Of a DNA stretch of 64,000 bases, positions 23,136-37,800 are shown piece by piece. Both the position numbers and the translations under genes were made by a program. The stretch is from Edolisoma coerulescens (Eukaryota > Chordata > Aves > Passeriformes > Campephagidae), in assembly GCA_013397115.1 (NCBI GenBank), contig VWZW01006867.1, forward strand, positions 1,861,977-1,925,976, read 5' to 3'. Position 1 is the stretch's first letter. Every line of letters starts with the position of its first letter. The notes beneath the pieces are model-generated. The model had not been told where the DNA came from. It did not search any database and saw nothing but the letters and a program-made list of their open reading frames with translations.

Positions 23136-26100
23136 GTACGTTACTGTATTGCAGTGTGATCAGGGCTGCGTGTGGGATATGCTGCACAGCAGGCACAGCA
23201 GTGTTTTATTAGCTCTTCTGTGTGCTACAGAGGGTCTGTAAGTGACTGGTGCAGCTTGGTAGTTCATGTTGGCACTCCCAGATGTGCTGTGCATGATAGG
23301 TGTATTTAAATCCCCCGGCTTGTTATGTAATCAGCTGCTTTGGTTATGAAGAAAAAAATACTTTTTAGTTATTAATCACGTTTCTTCTGGTAGGGATAAG
23401 GGTCCTGCCTCAGAAATATATCAGTGAGTTTCTGTGTGTTTACTTTGATTTCTGTTTACAGTCTGGATAAATAACTGTTAAAAACAAGGTGGTTGTAGGC
23501 TTGGACAGTACAGAATGCAATGCCTGCCTGCTACAGAAGACAGCTTTGCCAAAGACAATGTGAAACTGTCTATACTTCCATTGGTGTGCGGGAGGGGCAG
23601 TGTGCCTTTGGCAGAGTATGGAAAAATAGACATTGTTCAAAAATGCTGACTTTTATAAGTCTGACAACAAAACAAACAGAAAACCCAAACACAAAACCAA
23701 CTAATTGTTAAGGAAAAATGTTTATGGTGCTTAAGGCAGGTAAGCAGTGGTGGCAGAGGGATGCTGATGGCCATTGATTTATAGCAGGTCGGTCAAGCCT
23801 GTGTAGCCACTGTCTGTCTTGTATCATGTAATTCCTGTTTCCCACATGGATCCTAGTGTTTAAATTCTCTTGGTCTGGCGGGGATTCTGCTACTTACAAT
23901 TGTGACTGGATTTTTTTTTTNNNNNNNNNNNNNNNNNNNNNNNNNNTTTGTACTCAAGTGATTCTGTGTGTATGAACGCTCCTTTTTGGGGGGGGGGGAG
24001 GGAAGGGATGGATTGTATCAGTTTTTGTTTACAAAACAAATGTTAGTGTGTAGCCTCAAGACACTGTTTTAAAATTCAGTTGTTACCATTCTACCATGTA
24101 AGAGGAGAAGCTAGAAAGCATTTACATAGCAAATTTATAGAATGTGTATTTATTAGAGCTGAATAATTTACAGCTAACCGATTATTTTCTTTTTCTGAAG
24201 GAAAAAAAGGTACCTTGGTAGCTTTTACAAACAAATTCAGAACTCAAGTTTTGTTTGTTGGGTTTTTTGAGTTTGCAGCTTGTACTTTTTTTTTTCTCAG
24301 AATGGTAAAGAACCTAACTGGTTAGAGCTTCATGATAAAATGTATATTGCTAGTCATTGTTAATGTGCCTATTGTGTTAGGGTCTTGTGTACATAGTTAC
24401 CTGCTCTTCTGTGTATTTGAAACTGCCCATATAAATGGAGATTCAAACTCTAGTGTGAGGTTATTGAGTTCCTAATGTTTTAAGAAGCATATTGCTTTCC
24501 TTTATCACCCACTGGATGACTTCCAGAGTCAACAGTCCATAAAGCTAAAAATCAATAATTTTCCTTGTTTTGTTCAATGGCACTGCTAGTTTCCCAACAG
24601 TTTGTTGACTTAGCTACTCTTTTCTACTTGCAGGAGTTATAAGATGTGCTTATCCTGTTGCTGCTCTCTCCCGTTGTAACTGAGATTCAAATTTTGATTA
24701 TTCCTTTATTTTTCTTGTTGCTGTGAAATGTAAGTAGATGAACGTGCACAGTAGCAGAGTAAGGAAGCAAACCAGTTCATGTGGTTTTAAGAAGATAAAA
24801 ATTTTTCAGCTTACCTTGACTGCTCCTGGTGAGAAATAATATAGGAAATAGTGCAAAATATTCTGGAACTATATTAATTTGCTTTTCATTTTACTAAATA
24901 CTTAAAATAGCTCATAGTGTCTCTAGAACAGAACACCATTTGCACAGTGATACATGTAGGTAAATACCTACGTTTGTACATTCGAGTGTTATCAGTCATT
25001 AGGTGGGTTAGGCTGGAATGCCTGGTAATGGAGAATGCATGTACTCAGGGTGCTGCTCTTCTCACCTGGTACCAAGTAAGGTCACTCCAGTGCAGTTCTG
25101 GCTGCATGATGGACCCACATGGGGGTTTTGTGAATCTTTAGAATCTGTTGTTCTCTTGCTACTTTACAGGGTTTCCCTTGTCTTAGTTCTTTACCTGTCA
25201 TTTTTGCTCAGCAAGCACCTGCAGCTGCTGAGATGTTTCTTTTTTATTTTTTTTTTCTCTCTAGAACATTCTAAGTCAGTGTCATTTTTGTGGAAGATGG
25301 CTAAACGTTGTCCTCATCTGCAGTTTCTGTTATCATGCTGGACCTCTCTTTGTACAGCAGTTCAAAACCCAAGAGGCCTTTAATGGATCCGATACTCCAA
25401 AGTAAAGAAGTTCCTTCCTCCATTAAGGGTATTTGAATATCATCACAAGGTTTAAAATAATCAATATTTTCATAGTTCAGGTCTTGTCAGAGTACTAAGG
25501 CTTGATTAGACTTTTTAATGAGAGTTGTTTTTGCACCCAGGGAAACAAATATTTATGTGTATCTTAGTGGCTGGCATTTGTGAGGTTTTCTCTAAATTGA
25601 TTTTGGTATTGGCCATTCCTTTGCTTGTCTGGCTGTCTGCATTGAAATTGGAGAAGCCTGGTAGGCAATGAGTTTGTTTCTCCAGTGTAAACAAATAATG
25701 ACAATGTTAAGGACTTTTCAATCTGGAGATACTAAAAGCCTGCAGTGACCTTTATAGACAAATGCTCCTGATACTTCCTTTCCTTTGATGTGAACTGTAT
25801 TCACTATTTTTTCAACAAATATTTTAACTTTCTTTCCTCCTCTTGACTTTGGGACAAGGCCTGCATTTTTGTTATGTATCTGTATGGGCACCCACTATTG
25901 CAGGGTCTTGAGATCCTGTTGTGTAGTAGAAGAGTGAAAATAAAAATTACTTTGAATATCCTTTTCTACCTTTATTAACAGTATTTATTCTCCTTTCCTG
26001 TTATAACATACAGCAATTTTGCTACGTAGTGCACTCTTCAAATACAATTTCTGTGGGTTTACAGAAGCTTATTTTGCACTTGAATTGGTTTTTGGTTTCG

Positions 26101-27698
26101 TTACCAGCTTTCCAGAAGTTCTGCAGCTATATTCACAAAGAAAGCAGACAAAACAGGAAGAGAACCATACACTTTAACAGCCTCAATGTTTCCTTAAAGC
26201 TTGTGTAGTAAAACAGATATTGTTTCTGTGACTGAAGAGAGTGTGCGTATGTGCTTCTGTATGTAAATCACAAAGATACAACTGAGTAGATTAGTGTTTA
26301 ATGACAGGTATCCATCCTGTGTGTGTGAACTGCAGCCTCAGACATTCCTTGAATTGAGGCACAAACAATGCAATTTGCCTTAGGATTTCCTTCCTTTGCT
26401 CTATTAATTTTGTGCGCATTGGATGGAGTCTTAAAACATTACTCAATTTTATGAATTTTTTAAGTGATGCCTCCTCTCCCTCCTCTTAGAAGGAAGACCT
26501 TCTCAACTGTTGATAATGTGTTTCTACAACTATCATTTGACAAGGCTAGAAAAGTAATGCTCATGCTTCTGGCTTATGGATTTGAATAATTAATAACTGA
26601 AATAATTAAGAATTTATGACAAATGAATGAAAAGTCTCAACTTAGCAATGGAATCCTTCACCATCCCGCTTATTTAAAACTGATCAAGGGGGAGGGTACG
26701 TCCAATCTGCTGATTGAGTATTGCTAATACAAAGCTAGACATACATGCCTTAGCTTTCTGACCAGTAGCACTGATTCTTTGTCATCTTGAAAACAAGAGA
26801 AGGGCTTTTTTCAGTCCTTTGGTGAATGACAGTGATGTCAGTGATCACCAGCAGATTTTGCCACTGTTGGGTGGCTGGTAATGTTTGTGCATACTGCTCA
26901 TTTCAGACAAAAGGTTTGTTCTTCCAGAGAGTGGAGGAGATTTCTTCTATCATGACTGTTTGGGTGCTTATGTTCTGCATGTATTAGTGAAATATGTATT
27001 TCTTTTTAAACTCAGATTGTCTAACTTTTAGTTCAGTTGTTGTCTGTTACTGTGTGTCTATACCCAAAGCAACTTAAACAAAGCGAACTTAAGATACCTG
27101 AAAGAAAAGGGAACTTGGCATCTTCAAGGGCATTAAACTGATAGTCCTGGAAACTGAAACTGTATACTTACAAAACAGGTATTGCATGGGGTGTGGAAGT
27201 GTAATTTTATCCCACGCTGCAGAGTCTGTGCCTCAGGCGGGGTCCAGAATGACAGCTAAGTCTCTGGCTTCCACCACACTTTAAACCAGCAAAACTGCCT
27301 GGGATGGTGGTTCTCAATGGGGCCTCTTGATACTAGTCAGGAGGCTGACCTCCGGTTTGTTTGGGCCAAAACAGTAAGCAATTGTTAAAGGCTGATGAAC
27401 TGACTTACCAAAATCAAGTACTGGAGGTTTTTGTGACAATATGTAGCCTTATCTTGCCCATCTGCATTTGAGGCAAAGTGAGTGGAAAGAGTGGGTGGAA
27501 GAAGGAAAGGTACCAATTCCCATTACAATGCTGGTTGTGTAAAGGGGCAGGGCTGAGAACCCGGACAATGTGGTTTGGCATCCTGCACCTTCCTGTGAGT
27601 TCTGCTAGTGTTTCTCTGCACTTCCTTTCTTTCTGCTAGCCAAGGCCAGGAGAAGAGGGGTCCAAAAGTATCTGTGATTCTTCTGGACATTTATTTAC
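23136..27698 (+). other. MAP7: MAP7 intron, no gene seen
   Basis: AT-rich intron. It contains an A/C-rich tract near 23668-23702, a 26-base N run at 23921-23946 after a T run, and an 11-base G run at 23988-23998. No exon with convincing coding pattern was seen. Confidence 0.65.
23921..23946. other. Assembly gap of 26 Ns
   Basis: It follows a run of Ts and is soon followed by a G run at 23988-23998, a usual setting for a small sequencing gap. Confidence 0.95.
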
Positions 27699-28046
27699 AG
27701 AATCACAGAAAAAGCTGAATTGGAAGGGACCCACAAGGATCATTGGTCCAACTCCTGGCCCATCACAGGACCGTCCCCGAGAATCACACCATGTGCCCAA
27801 GAATATTGTCCAAACATTTCTTCAACTCTGTCAGGCTTGGTGCTGTGATCATTCCCCTGGGGAGCCTGTTCCAGTGCCCAGCCACCCTCTGGGTGAAGAA
27901 CCTTTTTATGGTTCTAACCTAAACCTTCCCTGACACAACTTCAGGCCATTCCCTCAGGTCATGTCACTGGTCACCATAGAGAAGAGGTCAGTGTCTGCCT
28001 CTCCTCTTCCCCTCACAAGGCAGTTGTAGACTGCAATGAGGTCTTT
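27699..28046 (-). mobile_element. CR1 LINE, 3' end fragment of about 350 bp
   Basis: Read on the - strand this ends in the typical CR1 tail; on the + strand it opens agaatcacaga, then gaattggaagggacccacaa, and continues through blocks such as ggagcctgttccagtgccc and accctctgggtgaagaacc, all characteristic of avian CR1 3' regions. It is 5'-truncated, as most CR1 copies are, and moderately diverged. No open frame survives. Confidence 0.92.
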
Positions 28047-31000
28047 AAAAACAACTCTCAAAGTATCTGGGAGGTACATTCTTTAGAAAGCCCTATATTC
28101 ATTGCCTGCAGTGCAGCTGTTGGGGGTACAAAAGGAACTTGTGTTTTTTTCAGGAAACTGCTGCCTCTGTTTGTAGGGTTTCCCCATTCATAGCTGTAAG
28201 TGCCAGGTAGCAGGAAACATCCCATTTGTAACCATGACAAAGAGATTCTAACATGAAGTAATTTATTAGCAGTAAAGCAAAGAGACTATGCTGGAAGTCT
28301 GGGGGATAGCAGGGAATATGTCTGCAGACCAGTGGAGCAAATCTGATTTTTTCAGTCCCTCTGGCTTTCAGAGTGAAAGTCCAAGGTCTGAGGACTTGGC
28401 TTGTGTTGTAACACAGCCTGTTCATCAAAGTGTGTGCTGGGATTACTGGCAGTGCTTATCTGTGCTGGGTAAGAATCACTTTACACTTCTAGCTCAGCTC
28501 TGTGAGAAGAGGCTTCCACTGCTGATTCTGGAGGATTGTGTTCAGTTATTTGGACAACTACTTTTTGGGGGGCAAACAACCTGTGATCTCTTCATGTGCT
28601 CTGGGAGCATACTTGATGTTGAGTACATTGATGGCAAAAGTAAAAGAAAAAAATGCGATGTTGACAGTCTTGAAAGTTTAAGTTATTTGTTAAGGTGCAT
28701 TCAGTTTAACTTGGCATGTGAACTGAGGATAATCCCTTTTAAGGAAAGGCTGAATTTTGCAAAATAACTTTTGTAAGTAAATGGGGTTATTTAAACCAAG
28801 ATCTAAATGATAACACAGTGTTCAGCAGCACTGTCCTGGTGAGAACGGGATGCAACATTTGACTACTGTCCTTGCAGGACAGGATGCTTGTTGAAGTTGC
28901 AAAAAGATTGGTGTTCAGTTTATTATAGATAACTCTCAAGAAAGCTTTGTATAAGAAACACCACTCATGAAAGATTGATAGCAAGCAGTGGAGTTTTTTT
29001 CCTTATTCACTATTACCTCGGTAAAAGTTATGACTTTAAAACCCTGGAATCTGGTATATGATTCTGTGTGGAAAATACATGTAAAGGGGCTGTAGGTTCA
29101 GAGCCATTTCTTATGGGAAAGAGAGAAACCTGGGAAGTGATAGATCTGTCCAAGAATCTTGAAATTCTCTGAGGTCTTGTTGCATTCTTTTTTCCCTGAA
29201 AATATGCAAATAATACTCTTTTGAGGACTTTATACAGTAACATGCCTTTGGAATAAGTTGACAGCAAGTAGAAATGGATTTCTGCATCCTGTTGCACTGC
29301 ATTACACATGCCTAGGTAGTACCATGTTTTTATTTTGCAGTGAAAAATTGAGGCAATAGCTAAGCACATGTTTTTAAAAGAAATATATTGCAGTTCGATC
29401 CCCTGATGTTTTTGTGATTGTGTTTTTGTCAAGAGTCTTGGTGGTCTTGCTGCTGTTTGCAAAGCTTGCTCAGAAACTACTGTGTTTGTTCACTTCTAAG
29501 TTGGCTTTGTACCTGGGTACGTAGCAGTCTGAATTTATTTTTAAGGGAAAAGATTTTGCTTGTCATATTGAACTCCAGAGAAATTAATGAGCACTGGCCT
29601 AGAGCATTGCTTGTGGCCATGAGTGGTGATGGAGCTCTATGTATTACTAGGATCAGCTGATTCAGTGGGAGTGCATAATTTTTCTTCCTCCGCAAGCTCA
29701 CATGTGTGCATTCATTGCTTTCTCATCTACCTACAGAGTAATTTTTATGCCTTTTAAATTTTTTTCTTTCTTCCTTAAATTCAGTCTGTACTTTACGACT
29801 GGAGATCTTGTTTTTCTGTTATTTTCTGAGTGAAAGCATCTCAAAAGAGTCTTGTGGTATTATCAGAAGTCTCTTCAGAAATGATTTGTGGCTGTGGGAT
29901 TTTTTGTTTGTTTGGTAAGACATGCTATGGTATTATTAAATCTAGTCTACCCAACCTCAGGCCACAACAGTAATATACCAGAACAAATACCACAATGATT
30001 GATGCAATTTGCTCTGTTTTAATGAACTGCCTTCAGTCACTGAAGGTGCATCTCGCAGTGCACTGTTTTTGCAGCCAAGCACTACTTGAAACTCATAAGT
30101 TTTAGATGCATTGAGTTGAAGCATGGTATGAGTGGACAGTGATGTCCGTGGGTCAGATTTGTATAATGATTGTAAGAGAGACTAAGGGGCAAATAAAAAT
30201 GCAGATGTAATGTCAGAAATTAAATTAGGGAGTATTCTAAAACTTGGACTTTGAGGTCTTGTTGCTTGAAGTAAATTATTTTTCTTTTTCAGCGGAGTGG
30301 AATCACATTTACCAAATTCTGCATAAAACTCTCATTGATTTATAGGTCTGACTATGAGAACCATTGAATAGCTAAATTGTCCCAAGCCCCATCTTAGTGT
30401 ATAAATGTAGCCATAACTGCTTAGTCAAGTTCAGGGGAGGAATGACTTGGGATAGCATGCGGATGGTATAAATTTTCTTTTTGTGCTGGCAGTTTCAGAG
30501 GAGAGCCACTTGAATGCTAGGCTCACTTTCTCCTTTAAATGATTAACTTGCTGATAATGGCTAGAGTAAACAAAGTTCCAGAAGGCAGGTCACTGTAGCT
30601 TAACCTGGATGCAGGTTTCTCCAGAAAGTAGAGTTGTGTCCCTGTGGCAGTGGAGGAGACAAGGGGTTTGGAGCAGGCTATACCAGTGGAAAATTGAACT
30701 CCTCTGTCAGTACTGACACAGGCCTGTAGCTGTACTTTCTGTGTTTGTGCTGGGGAACTCCTGGGTTGTTTTGAATTAGATGAATACCCTCTGTAGCTTC
30801 AATGGGATGATGGTACAAGATTGTCTTTTAATGTCTGTTGAAGTTTTTGTTCCCTTTTATTCTGGACAAATAGATTTTCATCTAGTTGTTTCAGATCTGT
30901 TGAGGCCTAGTTTTGCTCTTCAGCTCTCTGGAGGAAACAGTTTTTCTCAGGGATTAGCTGTATTTCTGCACATTTTTTATACAGTTTATCTGTGCAGTTG

Positions 31001-34000
31001 TCTACAAGAGGAAACTGGATTTGGAATTAAGAGTTGGAACACATCAAGCACGGGGATCTGCTGAGATGTAAAATGTGGCAAGTAGCAGAGATTCCAAATT
31101 ATGTAGATCTTCCAGTTGATGCCTATCACACAGGAATAAAAATTCAGTTAGATGAAGCTCTCTTCCTTTTCTGGTACTAGTGTCTGTAGAGATGGTTCCA
31201 GGGGAAGCAGGAGTTTCCCATTAGAAGTTACAGTTGTAGGTTTTCAACTGGTCTCTGATCTCAGTAAGTGGTCTTCAACAGTGCGTGTTGGAGGCCAGAT
31301 CTACAATCAACTTAACTCCTGACTCTTTGCCTCCTGTTCTGAGAGTTACCCAAACCCCTCAACAATCTGGGAGAAATGGTCAAGGTACTGGAGTTCCCAG
31401 AAGGGACTCAATGTACTTAGAGACTGAATTTGTAGTTTGGTTGCTGGCCACCTGCTCATCATTCTTTATTTCTTTTGTTTAATACCACTACAGTCTGAGC
31501 CTCCAGCCATGCCTACTAATTGGCCTAGTCTTCACACAGAGGTTGATTGATTTATTTATTGATTTATTTTCGTATTCAACCTTCTGAGTCTTCCTCTTAT
31601 ATCTGAAGCTAACATAGGAACAACTGTCCTTCTACAATCTGGCATACCAGGCATAACTGCTCACAGATCTCCTCTGCTGGCTTTTTGTTTAGCATTGGAG
31701 GGCTATGGAATGAGGCTGGTGCCACTGCACACCCCTGCAGGAAATACTCCCGCTGGTGGAATTTTGTCTTCAGAACAGCTTTGCTGCAGCATAGTGCCAT
31801 ACCCACCTCCTATTGCATGGTATGCTGTGCTAAAAATGTGCTCTCTTTCCTAATCAAGAACACGGATGCTCCCTGAAAGATCTGAGGATAGTCAATGACA
31901 CAGAAAACATTAGGAAGAATTTTTATCATCTTTCTCCTGGCAGGCAGTAAGGAAAAGTATTGAGGAAGTAAAACTTTCAAAACTAAGTTTTCTGTAGGAT
32001 GCCAGAGTTCTGATTTGATTGCTGGGAATACAGTTGAAGTGCTGATGTCCTAGGCAGACAATCCGACCAGTGGGAGGTCCAGTGAAAGGTCCTCGACCTA
32101 AAATCTCATAACACTCTAAAACATTTTGTTAAATGTGCTGAAGAGGCTTGGGTGGGTTTTTTTTTCATTCTTGAACTCCTGATCTTTTTCAGCTTCATTT
32201 TAAACTCCTGCACAGGCAAGGCTTATTATAGAAGTGCTGACAAAACTTGATTCATATTGTTGTATCTTAGTGTACAAAGCTATCTTGTTTCTCAATTCTG
32301 CTTCAGGAAGCTTTTCTGAAAGCTCTTTTGGAAATGCAGGTTTATCCAGTTACCCCCCCCTTCACATGAGAAGTCATTCTTTTACACAGCCGGTTCTAGC
32401 TTTGGGTTTTTTTCCTTTTTTTCAAAGTCAATTTCCTCATTGCCTGCATGCTGACTAAATTCACTGGTGAAAATTACAGTACTGAATTTTGGCCTGTATG
32501 CTAAGACACCACAAATCACACCGAACACATTTGAGCTGTTTCTGAAGACAGAGATGTCATGTCAGTGGAGTTTGCATCAGTTTATAGTGCAGTAATGGCA
32601 GTGTGGTGGAAAACAATCTGATAAACCTTCTTTCCTGTCATTCTTTCGTAATTGCAACAGTGCTTTCATTGAGGAACGTATACCCCATCTTGGACATGCG
32701 ATCCATACAAATTCTAGATAGTACTACTTTCACTTTTCATGTGCATTCCCTTTCACTAGAAAAATGAAAGAACGTTTACCTCACTCTTATTCCCTGCAGC
32801 AAAGGAAGAAAAAGTAGGTTTTGTATTGTTGGTTTTTTTTAAACACAACCTTCTCCAGCCACCTAACTATGGTAGTGATGTATTTACTTGCAGTCTGAAC
32901 TGCAAAATAAGAGGTAAAGAAAAAAGCAGATGGCAGTTGCCATCTGTAAACCTGAAAAGGACAGCAATAACCAGCTGCTGAGTGAGGTATTGGCAATAAA
33001 ACCAGGCTGCAGACCAAGCAGTTTGTGCTTGCTCTGGCTGGGTTATCAGTGTTTTCTTATGTTCTTACACTTCCAATCTGTTTTTTCTGAATTATTCTGT
33101 AATGTATTGATCTACTTCTGTGCTAGTATTTTTCTCTACCAGGTTATTCTCAATTTTAGGAAAGACAATTGTCATAGTTTGTGTCCAGGGAGTTTCTGTG
33201 AACCTCACCATGCCTGTGAGTTAGGTGGAGTTATGCTGCTGTAAACCATACCTCACATGCTCAGCGTCACTGAAGGCTGCATGCAGCATAGTCTGGCTTT
33301 TCACTACAGTATGTTCAACTTAAGTCTTTGTAGTCAATAACTGATACAGCAAAAAGGAAAGCAGTACTGTGCAGACTGTGCTGCTCACAGCACAGAGATG
33401 CTTGTGGATGCCTCCTTTTTTTGTTAGGCTTTTTTAAAATTCAGATTTCACATGTTTGTGGCATCTGCATGAGCAACCTTCCAGGACTGAAATATTTAAG
33501 GCGATAGTATGATGGTTTGATCTTCCTTTCCTGAGAAGTGAAGACAGCATCTCCATGCTAATTGCGTTGCAGTTCTGAAAAGGCTCCTGACCCCAAGGTT
33601 TGCAGAGGTGATTTCTACTCATTTTAGCTCTGCAAACAGGCCCTGCTATTGCCTGGCTGTAAACAGTTCAGTGTGTTTTGCTGCTACTAGCAGTTTCCTT
33701 TAAGGGAGCTCTTAACTAATCTCAGCAAAGATTTAGTTAACACTTTGAGAAAGTGCTGCTGTTTGGTCTTTCTTTATAGTCCAGGCTTGGATTATGGACT
33801 TTTCTTACATTTGTCCTAGGATTTCTTTCCAAAAAGATCTAGGTAATTGCCAGTAGCAATCTCTTAGCCTCTTTCTGTGTTTCTGGCTTTCTTGTGGGAG
33901 AGGTCTCGGGGGTGTGGTTGGTTTTGTTTTGTTTTATTTTTTAAGTAGGCAAAACAGCAATTTGGGTTTGTAAAGCTGACCTGGTAAGTTCCCAGGAGCT

Positions 34001-34564
34001 TTCAGAAGGAAGGAAGTCTGTTAGGGAGAGAGGTTACGCTCCCTATTACCATTCACTTTTGTATGCCCTTTTCATGGCTCCGAGGAGTGTGATTTGACAC
34101 ACTTCATCCAAAGAGTCACATAAGCACTCTGGTCTTGGAATTATATAAGCTAATGTAGCTTTAGAAAGAAATAAGGTAGGGAGCAACTTCATGAGAAGGT
34201 TCACTTTTGCATTTCTGGTGTTGGTAACATGTTTTATCAGTCCTTAAAGTGAGCCAAGATATTTCTTAAAACCAAGTGGGTTGGTAGAGCCACTGCGTGC
34301 TTATAAATGGGATGTTCTATGAAATAAGCAGAATCCAATACCTTTAAGAAGACTAAGATTTTGAATTTTTCTCTGTGGTTATAAAACCTGTTGTAATGTG
34401 TGTCTGAGGAGAGGGGGAGTCATTTGCTTTCTTTTGAAAGACTTTTGCCATTTGCATTTTCAGCAAATTCTCTGCACAGAATATCCAACCTGACCTCCCT
34501 TTGGTGAACTGATGTAGTGTGGAAGTATGCTGGCTGGGAGTGAGCGAGAATTACAAAAGTCAGG
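28047..34564 (+). other. MAP7: MAP7 intron, no gene seen
   Basis: AT-rich sequence. A short ATTT/ATTG-type low-complexity stretch lies at 31541-31571 and a T/G-rich one near 33915-33945. A 159-codon open frame at 28288-28767 has no recognisable motif and is probably chance. Confidence 0.65.
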
Positions 34565-34847
34565 AGAATCACAGAATGGTTTGGGTTGGAAGGAACTTTA
34601 AAGATCATATAGTTCTAACCACCCTGCTGTGGGCAGGGACACCTTCCATTAGACAAGGTTTCTCAGAGGCCCATCCAACCTGGCCTTAAGCACTTCCAGG
34701 GATGGGACATCCACAACTTCCATGGGCAGCCTGTTGTACTGCCTCACCACCCTCATGGTGGGGAATTCCTTTCTAACATCTAATCTAAACCTACCCTCCT
34801 TCAGTTTGAAGCCAATTCCCCCTTGTCCTGTCTCTACATGTCCTCAT
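34565..34847 (-). mobile_element. CR1 LINE, 3' end fragment of about 280 bp
   Basis: On the + strand it starts agaatcacagaatggtttgg and runs through gttggaaggaactttaaaga, tccaacctggccttaagcac and cccccttgtcctgtc. These are classic reverse-complement CR1 3' end blocks. The copy is 5'-truncated and on the - strand. It is better preserved than the fragment at 27699. Confidence 0.94.
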
Positions 34848-37800
34848 GAAATTTTTTTCTTCAGATGGCATAACAATATATTTATAAAAACTGGGGCATG
34901 CTCTTCACTTGAGGAAAGCTTGTTTTTTAGTTTTAAAGCTGCTGTCTTCTGAGACTGGTTATTGGAAGATAACCAGTTATTGATTAACAGTCCTTCTGAG
35001 ACCTGTGCTGCAAAGACTGCCTTTTCGCATAAAAACTTGTGACTTACAGAAAAAATATCATGTCTAGTAGCATTTACAGGAACAATATCTGTTTCCCTCT
35101 CTGGGGAGAGGGAGCTTGTTTTTGCAGAACATCCTGACAATAGTGATTACAATGAGAGCTTTCCCATCTGACTCAAATATTTCATGCTGTGTAGGGATTA
35201 CTGAATATTACTCTGTGGCAAAACAGTCAGCCAAAGAGGTTCTAATTATTTGTGGCTGAGCAACAGTGCACCTACTTCCCATTCTCTGCACGGGGTTTTC
35301 CCTTTTTCTTTTTGTCAAACTTTCCTTTTGCTAAAATGTTCTTCAAATAAAAACAGCATTAATTGTATCCTCCAGAAGAATTTAATATGTAGTATAACAT
35401 ATATGTTTGTGAGATATATATCACAAATACTTTTTAAACAAAATGTTTTGCCTGTAAACTTTTGACAAGACTTTGCTACTTGCAGGTGTTAATAGTTGTT
35501 GTGAAATCACTGTGTGCATAAGCTTAAACCTCTGCTCTCTGTTGCACTCTTGAATCTTTAAATGGGAAAATCCAATGAGATCTGGCTTTTCTGTTATATA
35601 ACACACTGCTGTGCAATTATAAATGCTAAAGCCACGTTCCAAATACCTTTATTTTGTGCTGCTGCAAAGTAGTGCAATGTTGGATTATGTTTTATGCTTT
35701 GCTTTTTAAAGGGAGAAAAGTAAAATGAGGAAAATCAGGAGTCTGTTGGTGTCCTGCATGCCTTTAAGATTAATTGGAACTTTGTACTGAAAGAGAAGCT
35801 AATTTGTGTTGAATACAACTCGCTGCTGAGTAAGTGGAGCGTTGAGGCTTATGTTAATTGGCAGTTGTGCCTTTTCTGCTGCTTCCTGGTGCTGTACTTG
35901 GTGACCTGGTTGGGCCGGGCTGGCGTGGATTGGATCTGGTCAGAGCTGCTCACGCACTGCTGCTTGCAGAGCGGGGCTGTTTTAATGGGACACTCGCATA
36001 GCGTGATGGTCATGGTGCACTGAGCTCTGCCCGTCACGTGCCAGTGGAGCCAAGAGCTGTGTGTGCTGGTGGCCGAGTAGATGGAAATGGAGACTGCCTG
36101 CCAGGCTGGTTTAGTGGCTCTGCTGCCACTGCATTGGATTGCCTATTCACGGACCCCATGAGATGTAGATATGTACAACTGTTGTTACAATCTTCTAAAC
36201 AGTTTGAGTGTCTTTTGGTAAAGGTTATAGATACAGGGCTGCCCAGTCAGCCTGAGAAATAACAAATTTTAAAGTATTTCCATTCCTTGTCCTACCCAGG
36301 TAAGACATTCTAACATATTTTAGTGTGGTTTGTGATTTTGGTGAAGTTTATTGGCTAAATTTTTTTCATCAGTGGTGTTTGTATTTCTGCTGTCTGTGGG
36401 TACCTTTTGGAGGATATCTTAATGTCAGCTGATCATCAGAGCTTTCCAAGCAAGGATTGCTACTGACTGTTGTGGCAAAGTACAGAGCAGTGCTGTGGCT
36501 AAGTGCTTAGTGCTTTTGACATGAAGAGAAGCCTTTGTCCCTGTATCTGCCCTTGTGCAAGTAGGGCACTACCCTTCACCCTCATACTATGACATAGGCG
36601 AGGCATCACTGACAACTCTTCCAATACTTGAAATAGATTATTTGAGAAAGAACAATAGGTAAGTGTTGCTGAGACATTACCCCCAGGTAAGCAAAGTAGG
36701 AACACTTATCTATGGAGAAGAAGGGGTATGGTTTGTTTGGAGGGGTTTTTTTTAAAAATCCCTTAACAAATACAGATACAGGCAGGTTATTCTTGCCAGT
36801 GGAGTGTGGGAAAGGGTTACACTTTTGATTGCATCGCAGGCTTTGGCAAAATGAAACACAAAGCTTGTAGACAGTGATTCTAGATCCTGTTCTTGCTCTG
36901 TTGTGTCAAGTACTTTCCTTCTAAGAGATTGGGGAAAAAGCTCTGTTATTACCTGTTGTAGTTAATTCTACAAATAGATGGACACTGGATTTCGAAGCTG
37001 TCACAGCTGGAAAGATGTCCCACGGTATCAGTTGAAGGACTTAGGTACTTCTGTTTATGAGCACTGAAAAGCTAGAGTTCATGTGTGCTCCTTTCCCATG
37101 GTTTTTAAAACCTCTTCCAAAGGTCTTTTAATAAAGAATTCACAGAATAGGAGTTGAAACTGGGAATTTAAAAAGTGCATGAGGTAAAAACAAGGCTTAC
37201 TGACCTTGAAGTATTTAAAATATTGCATGGGTTAGTTGCAGCTGAATGGTTTATTCTTTTCAGAGCTGCGAAATGTTTTGCACAACTGTAATTCTGCCCT
37301 ATGTAGTTGTAACTCATGGGTAGTGCAGAGCTCAGTTTGTCCTAAGAAGAGGTGCTATGTGTGGAGAATTTTAAATATGTCTGGCAAGAAGATGCATGCT
37401 TAGACTTGTGCAATACCATTAAAAAGGCTGGGCCTACTTTGTCCCTGTTGTCATTCTTCTGAAGCAAAGTAAATTGGAAAAGTAGTGAATCTGACCACAC
37501 TTAAAACACTGATATTCTTCTCTTGCTAATGGACTGAAAGCACTTATTGCTCTGTCTGGATCTTTCTGGCTTTATTGAACTGAACTGCATTTTTCAAGTA
37601 AACAATTAGTGGTCTAATTCTTGCTTGGAAAAAATAACCATAAAATATCCATTTCAAAGAATGAGAAAGCTCCCAAGCACAGGCATAGCTATAGTACCCC
37701 ACATTGCCTTGAAGAAATTGGTGCAAGTTTCTCATCAGCCTTTGAATCCCAGATCTGTTTATCTTCTGAATTATCAGTGGGTCTGTACATCCTGCTGTCA

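Noticed and set aside
28288..28767. 159-codon open frame on the + strand
   Set aside because: No recognisable domain, no splice context and ordinary intron composition. A frame of this size is expected by chance in 64 kb.
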